Below are positions 21,281 to 23,899 of a stretch of 23,899 nt of DNA, piece by piece. The DNA lies in the NCBI GenBank assembly GCA_037138855.1, contig JBAXHO010000025.1:1-23899 (forward strand). Direction: 5' to 3'. The notes beneath the pieces are model-generated. The model did no database searches, was not told the DNA's origin, and saw only the letters and a program-made list of their open reading frames with translations. The position numbers were made by a program, and so were the translations under genes. The stretch comes from JBAXHO01 sp037138855 (GTDB taxonomy: Bacteria; Patescibacteriota; Dojkabacteria; B142; OLB20). Positions within the stretch are counted from its first letter, which is position 1. Each line of letters opens with the position of its first letter.

Positions 21281-22291
21281 TTAAAGACCGCTAATCTGCT
21301 TTATTAGCTCCTCTTTTTTGGGTAAATATAGCTGATACTGTTTTGCATAAACCTGAATATCCTTTGGTAAGGTGTATTCGACGACAAATTTATTGTTCTC
21401 TTTACTTAAAACTACCCCGATTGTCTTATTTTCATCATCTTCTTTGATTTCTCTATCAAAATAATTCACATACATTTGCATTTGTCCCAAATCCTGATGT
21501 GTAAGTTTTCCGATTTTCAAATCAATAAGAAAAAAACATTTCAGAAGGCGGTTATAAAAGACCAAATCGATAAAATAATGTTCCGATTTATTCGTGATTC
21601 TTTTTTGCCTTGCAACAAATGTAAATCCACGCCCCAGTTCCAATAAAAATCCTTCCAAGTTACTTATGATTGCAGTTTCCAATTCTCCTTCTGAGTATTT
21701 ACAACTTTCTTCCAGTCCAAGAAATTCAAGCACATAAGGCTCTTTTAAGGCGTCCTCCGCTTTCTCAACTAGCTGTCCTTTTTGCGATAGCTCCCTCACC
21801 CCTTCTTTATCTTTACTGAGCACAAGCCTTTCAAATAAAGCTGAATCAAATTGTCTGTTTAATTCTCGAAGCGACCAACTATTTTTTTCACATTCAATTT
21901 CATAAAACTTTCTTTCATCTGAATTTTTTATTGTCATAAGGCGAACATAGTGTGACCAGGACAATTTGAACAAAAGGTCAGACACTTTCTGACCTTTTGA
22001 ATAAATGAGATAAAACGATTTCATTTGTTTTAAATTTGTAAGTGAAAATCCCTTACCAAACTCATCTATCAACTCTTTGCTCAAGGTTTTTAGAATTCTT
22101 TCTCCATAACCAGCCCTTTTCTTTCCCCCCTGTTCAAACTCAACAATTTGCCTACCAACATCCCAATAAGTTTTAGTCAAAACATGATTTATTGATTGAT
22201 ACGCTTTATTTCTCCCCTGTTCTAAAATTTGTTTAATATTTGAGACCAGTTTTGAATATTCATTTGTTAATAAATTTTGGTTGCTTTTCAT
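21281..22291 (-). CDS. DUF1016 / YhcG-type PD-(D/E)XK nuclease family protein
   Basis: This protein has 336 residues from ATG 22291. The frame extends to an ATG at 22336, but family members usually begin close to the LLTNEYSKLVSNIKQILEQGR segment, so the inner start is preferred. The N-terminal helical domain contains YWDVGRQIVEFEQGG, YGERILKTLSKEL and FSLTNLKQMKSFY, as in DUF1016 N-domains. The C-terminal nuclease domain has YFIDLVFYNRLLKCFFLIDLKIG, where Asp plus (D/E)-x-K form the PD-(D/E)XK core (Asp replaces the usual Glu), then QMQMYVNYFD. The family is widespread in mobile and restriction-associated contexts, but its function is poorly known. No restriction-modification partner is visible here. 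Confidence 0.88.
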   Translation of the reverse strand: MKSNQNLLTNEYSKLVSNIKQILEQGRNKAYQSINHVLTKTYWDVGRQIVEFEQGGKKRAGYGERILKTLSKELIDEFGKGFSLTNLKQMKSFYLIYSKGQKVSDLLFKLSWSHYVRLMTIKNSDERKFYEIECEKNSWSLRELNRQFDSALFERLVLSKDKEGVRELSQKGQLVEKAEDALKEPYVLEFLGLEESCKYSEGELETAIISNLEGFLLELGRGFTFVARQKRITNKSEHYFIDLVFYNRLLKCFFLIDLKIGKLTHQDLGQMQMYVNYFDREIKEDDENKTIGVVLSKENNKFVVEYTLPKDIQVYAKQYQLYLPKKEELIKQISGL

Positions 22292-22501
22292 TTCTACCAG
22301 AGAAAATAACACAAATTTAAATAAAGTTTCTGCCAATACACTTTACAGAAGTCAATACTTCCATAAAGCCAATCTTACAAAAGTACACTTACAAATAGCA
22401 ATTTAGGCCCAATATGATTCTTTCCCACTTTAATTTTTAATTCATCGCAACAATAATTTACACCACTTTACAATCTTTTTCAATATAATTTTTTGTCGCG
22501 A

Positions 22502-22527
22502 ATCTTCCGATCTATCGATCGGAAGAT
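22502..22527. promoter_or_regulatory. 11-bp hairpin with GATA tetraloop downstream of the DUF1566 gene
   Basis: ATCTTCCGATC (22502-22512) pairs perfectly with GATCGGAAGAT (22517-22527). On the coding (minus) strand the loop is GATA. It starts 48 nt past the stop of the DUF1566 gene. A stem-loop with a GRNA tetraloop just past the variable region is the known target-site mark of the BPP-1-type DGR. No U-tract follows on either strand, which argues against a simple terminator. Confidence 0.6.
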
Positions 22528-22575
22528 AAAACCAAAGGGAAAATGGGAAAATAAAAAAATTATTAAATTCTAATT

Positions 22576-23775
22576 TCAGTCCCGCGCTACGCACCGCACA
22601 GCGGTGGAACTAGTCTTACTGAAGTTGCCCGTATGGCCGTAGCTCAAGTAGACGCGCCAAGCGTTTGCCGGAGTGCCAGACAACTCCGACGACGACCAAA
22701 AATAATTAGTGGTAGTGAAAGTTGCTGCATTTGCTAGCTTAGTCTGTCCTGCACCTGATCCTGCTTGATTGTACATGCCGTCTATATATGCCATCATTAG
22801 CTCTTTTTGGGTTGGTAGATACCAGTTAGTCTCTGCTATACCATCGTTATCACCATCGAGCTCCAGTTTGGCACATTGGTTGATTGCATCATCTACTCCT
22901 GCAGTCTGTCCACAATCAATATCTGTTCCTGGATAATCTCCGCGATTCGGATAAAGCGCTTCGTTGAAGAAATCACAACTACTATGATCCTGATCGGGAA
23001 ATTTATTTTGAAATGTTCCGATTTGATGACTCCATGATAATCCTGTACGCTCATCCTTCCATACCTCTTTGCCACCTGTTAATGGTAAGGTATTTGTCCA
23101 GACGGATTCATCTCCTTCATAGTCATCTACTGCTATTGCTGGATTTGCGTCCACACTTCCAGAGATTGTTCCTTCCCAGTCGTCATATTCATTAAACTGC
23201 TGTAATGAAAAATCAATCGGCACTTTCGCAGTACCTGTTAAAAGGGTGGATGAATTGCCATAAAAAGTCTTACCTGTTAAAACATCACTTGTGGAGGCAT
23301 TGCCGAGGAAAGACCACGTGCCTGTCTGTAGTGTATTTGAACTATTGTAAAATGTCTCTCCAGTAAATACATGGTTTGCATTTGCATTACCAAGGAAATC
23401 CCATGTTCCAGTTTGTTTCGTCCTTGAATCTGAATAAAATTCTTCTCCTAATATGACTTTATCTGCAGTCACTGTAGCATCTGGAGTCCACTCGGCTGCG
23501 CTGATCAGTCTGTTCCACATCGCTCCCCAGTCGCCCAGACTACTTGATACTTCTGATCCGTAGTTGAGTGCAGTGAGCATATCGTAGGCTTGTTTGATGC
23601 GAGAGATCGCTCCACTCTCTGGGGTTTGACCGGTTTGTTCGGCGTAGACACCAGTTTTGAATGTGATAGGAACGACCACAAAAATCGTCAATAATGCTGT
23701 TACAGCGATACCAGCAACAAAATATTTCTGTTCTTTCTTAATTCTAGAAAAAGTAAAAAGATTATGAAATTTCAT
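22576..23775 (-). CDS. DUF1566-type C-lectin-like surface protein, probable DGR variable protein
   Basis: This 399-residue protein has a basic N-terminus, one membrane segment (18-39) and an exported body. Three tandem repeats (about 105-183) of the form VxxGxxFYxxSxTxxTGT follow, resembling fibre-type spacers. The C-terminal DUF1566 domain (about 236-399) contains VWKDERTGLSWSH, the calcium-loop-like LDGDNDGIAETNWYLPTQKELMMAY, and FWSSSE. The last 30 residues, NAW-xV-xxxxG-xxxxxxK-xxxxx-VRCV, match the frame of DGR-diversified DUF1566 domains, where the x positions derive from Asn-rich template codons. Such proteins bind ligands through the hypervariable face. No reverse transcriptase or template repeat is visible in the window. 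Confidence 0.85.
   Translation of the reverse strand: MKFHNLFTFSRIKKEQKYFVAGIAVTALLTIFVVVPITFKTGVYAEQTGQTPESGAISRIKQAYDMLTALNYGSEVSSSLGDWGAMWNRLISAAEWTPDATVTADKVILGEEFYSDSRTKQTGTWDFLGNANANHVFTGETFYNSSNTLQTGTWSFLGNASTSDVLTGKTFYGNSSTLLTGTAKVPIDFSLQQFNEYDDWEGTISGSVDANPAIAVDDYEGDESVWTNTLPLTGGKEVWKDERTGLSWSHQIGTFQNKFPDQDHSSCDFFNEALYPNRGDYPGTDIDCGQTAGVDDAINQCAKLELDGDNDGIAETNWYLPTQKELMMAYIDGMYNQAGSGAGQTKLANAATFTTTNYFWSSSELSGTPANAWRVYLSYGHTGNFSKTSSTAVRCVARD
22582..22683 (-). other. Candidate DGR variable region (VR)
   Basis: This segment codes for about residues 365-398. It is strikingly GC-rich: 62 of 102 bases in 22579-22680 are G or C by count, in an AT-rich window. Of the codons at positions expected to vary, nearly all end in C or T (CGC, TAC, AGC, TAC, CAT, AAC, TTC, AGT, ACT, AGT, TCC, ACC, GCT), as expected if they arose from AAC or AAT by adenine-directed mutagenesis. 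The invariant frame NAW, G, K and VRCV is kept. Confidence 0.6.
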
Positions 23776-23802
23776 AGTTGAAAAATATTAAATTATTAGT
23801 TT

Positions 23803-23831
23803 ATTTTATGCAAGTTGGGGGAGGAATACAA
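23803..23831 (-). promoter_or_regulatory. Possible promoter of the DUF1566 gene
   Basis: On the minus strand TTGTAT (23831-23826) and TAAAAT (23808-23803) are 17 bp apart. This predicts a leader of about 21 nt. The -35 matches only 3 of 6 consensus bases. Confidence 0.33.
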
Positions 23832-23848
23832 GGAAATTATGAATGTTG

Positions 23849-23893
23849 CGTTAGATAAATGAAACTGTTACCGAAATGACCTCCGTTAGATAA
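23849..23893. repeat. Short direct repeat CGTTAGATAA, two copies 35 bp apart
   Basis: CGTTAGATAA occurs at 23849-23858 and 23884-23893, upstream of the DUF1566 gene promoter region at the window edge. It could be a regulator site or the start of a longer array beyond the window. Confidence 0.4.
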
Positions 23894-23899
23894 GTCAAT

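Noticed and set aside
22337..22575. DGR template repeat in the spacer downstream of the DUF1566 gene
   Set aside because: By eye no segment there resembles the variable region with adenine substitutions; only the hairpin stands out.

Overview
The window is AT-rich DNA in the standard genetic code (several genes end in TGA, for example the RAYT gene and the ECF-like gene). It looks like the genome of a fermentative bacterium of the Candidate Phyla Radiation (Patescibacteria). This rests on the archaeal-type short triosephosphate isomerase, the surface protein with repeated 'SGxxWSExLGWxDF' units, the DUF1566 C-type-lectin-like surface protein, the RAYT transposase with a palindrome inside its own gene, and the lack of a clear Shine-Dalgarno sequence before any start codon examined. 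The lineage is an inference; no rRNA gene is present to settle it.

Layout. (1) 1-2347, minus strand: a membrane-anchored subtilisin-like protease, cut by the left edge, preceded by a Cys-rich membrane-anchored protein. (2) 2500-7950: a glycolysis island, with class II aldolase and 6-phosphofructokinase on the plus strand facing PGK, GAPDH and TIM on the minus strand across a shared bidirectional terminator. (3) 8048-11296: a tight three-gene plus-strand operon with an ECF-S-like membrane protein, a shortened NuoF/HydB-like flavoprotein and an [FeFe] hydrogenase. (4) 11300-12820: a tRNA and mobile-element zone with tRNA-Leu(UAA), a broken tRNA-Cys copy, tRNA-Cys(GCA), a RAYT transposase with a 34-bp palindrome in its coding sequence, and tRNA-Pro(GGG) flanked by two broken copies of itself. 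Each broken copy is interrupted at the same D-loop position by a 30-nt double-hairpin element. (5) 12821-20599: glycogen breakdown, with a glucan phosphorylase carrying a degenerate phosphohexomutase-like N-terminal region and a GH15 glucoamylase, mixed with three genes of unknown function. (6) 20695-23899, minus strand: a repeat-containing surface protein with an LPXTG-like tail, a DUF1016/PD-(D/E)XK nuclease, and a DUF1566 surface protein whose C-terminus has the form of a diversity-generating retroelement (DGR) variable region. An 11-bp hairpin with a GATA tetraloop lies just downstream.

How it fits together. GlgP releases glucose-1-phosphate and GH15 releases glucose from stored glucan. 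Pfk, Fba, Tpi, Gap and Pgk take fructose-6-phosphate to 3-phosphoglycerate with net NADH, and the hydrogenase operon offers a way to dump reductant as H2. Phosphoglucomutase, glucose-6-phosphate isomerase, enolase and pyruvate kinase are not in the window. Five intergenic stretches carry degenerate tandem repeats, all with a period of seven bases. One array runs into the tpiA coding end and encodes its last residues.

Most interesting: the probable DGR target (22502-23775), the tRNA-Pro/double-hairpin/RAYT cluster (11784-12772), the pseudo-phosphomutase-GlgP fusion (13366-16308), the heptamer repeat family, and the hydrogenase that has lost its His/Cys3 cluster ligands.
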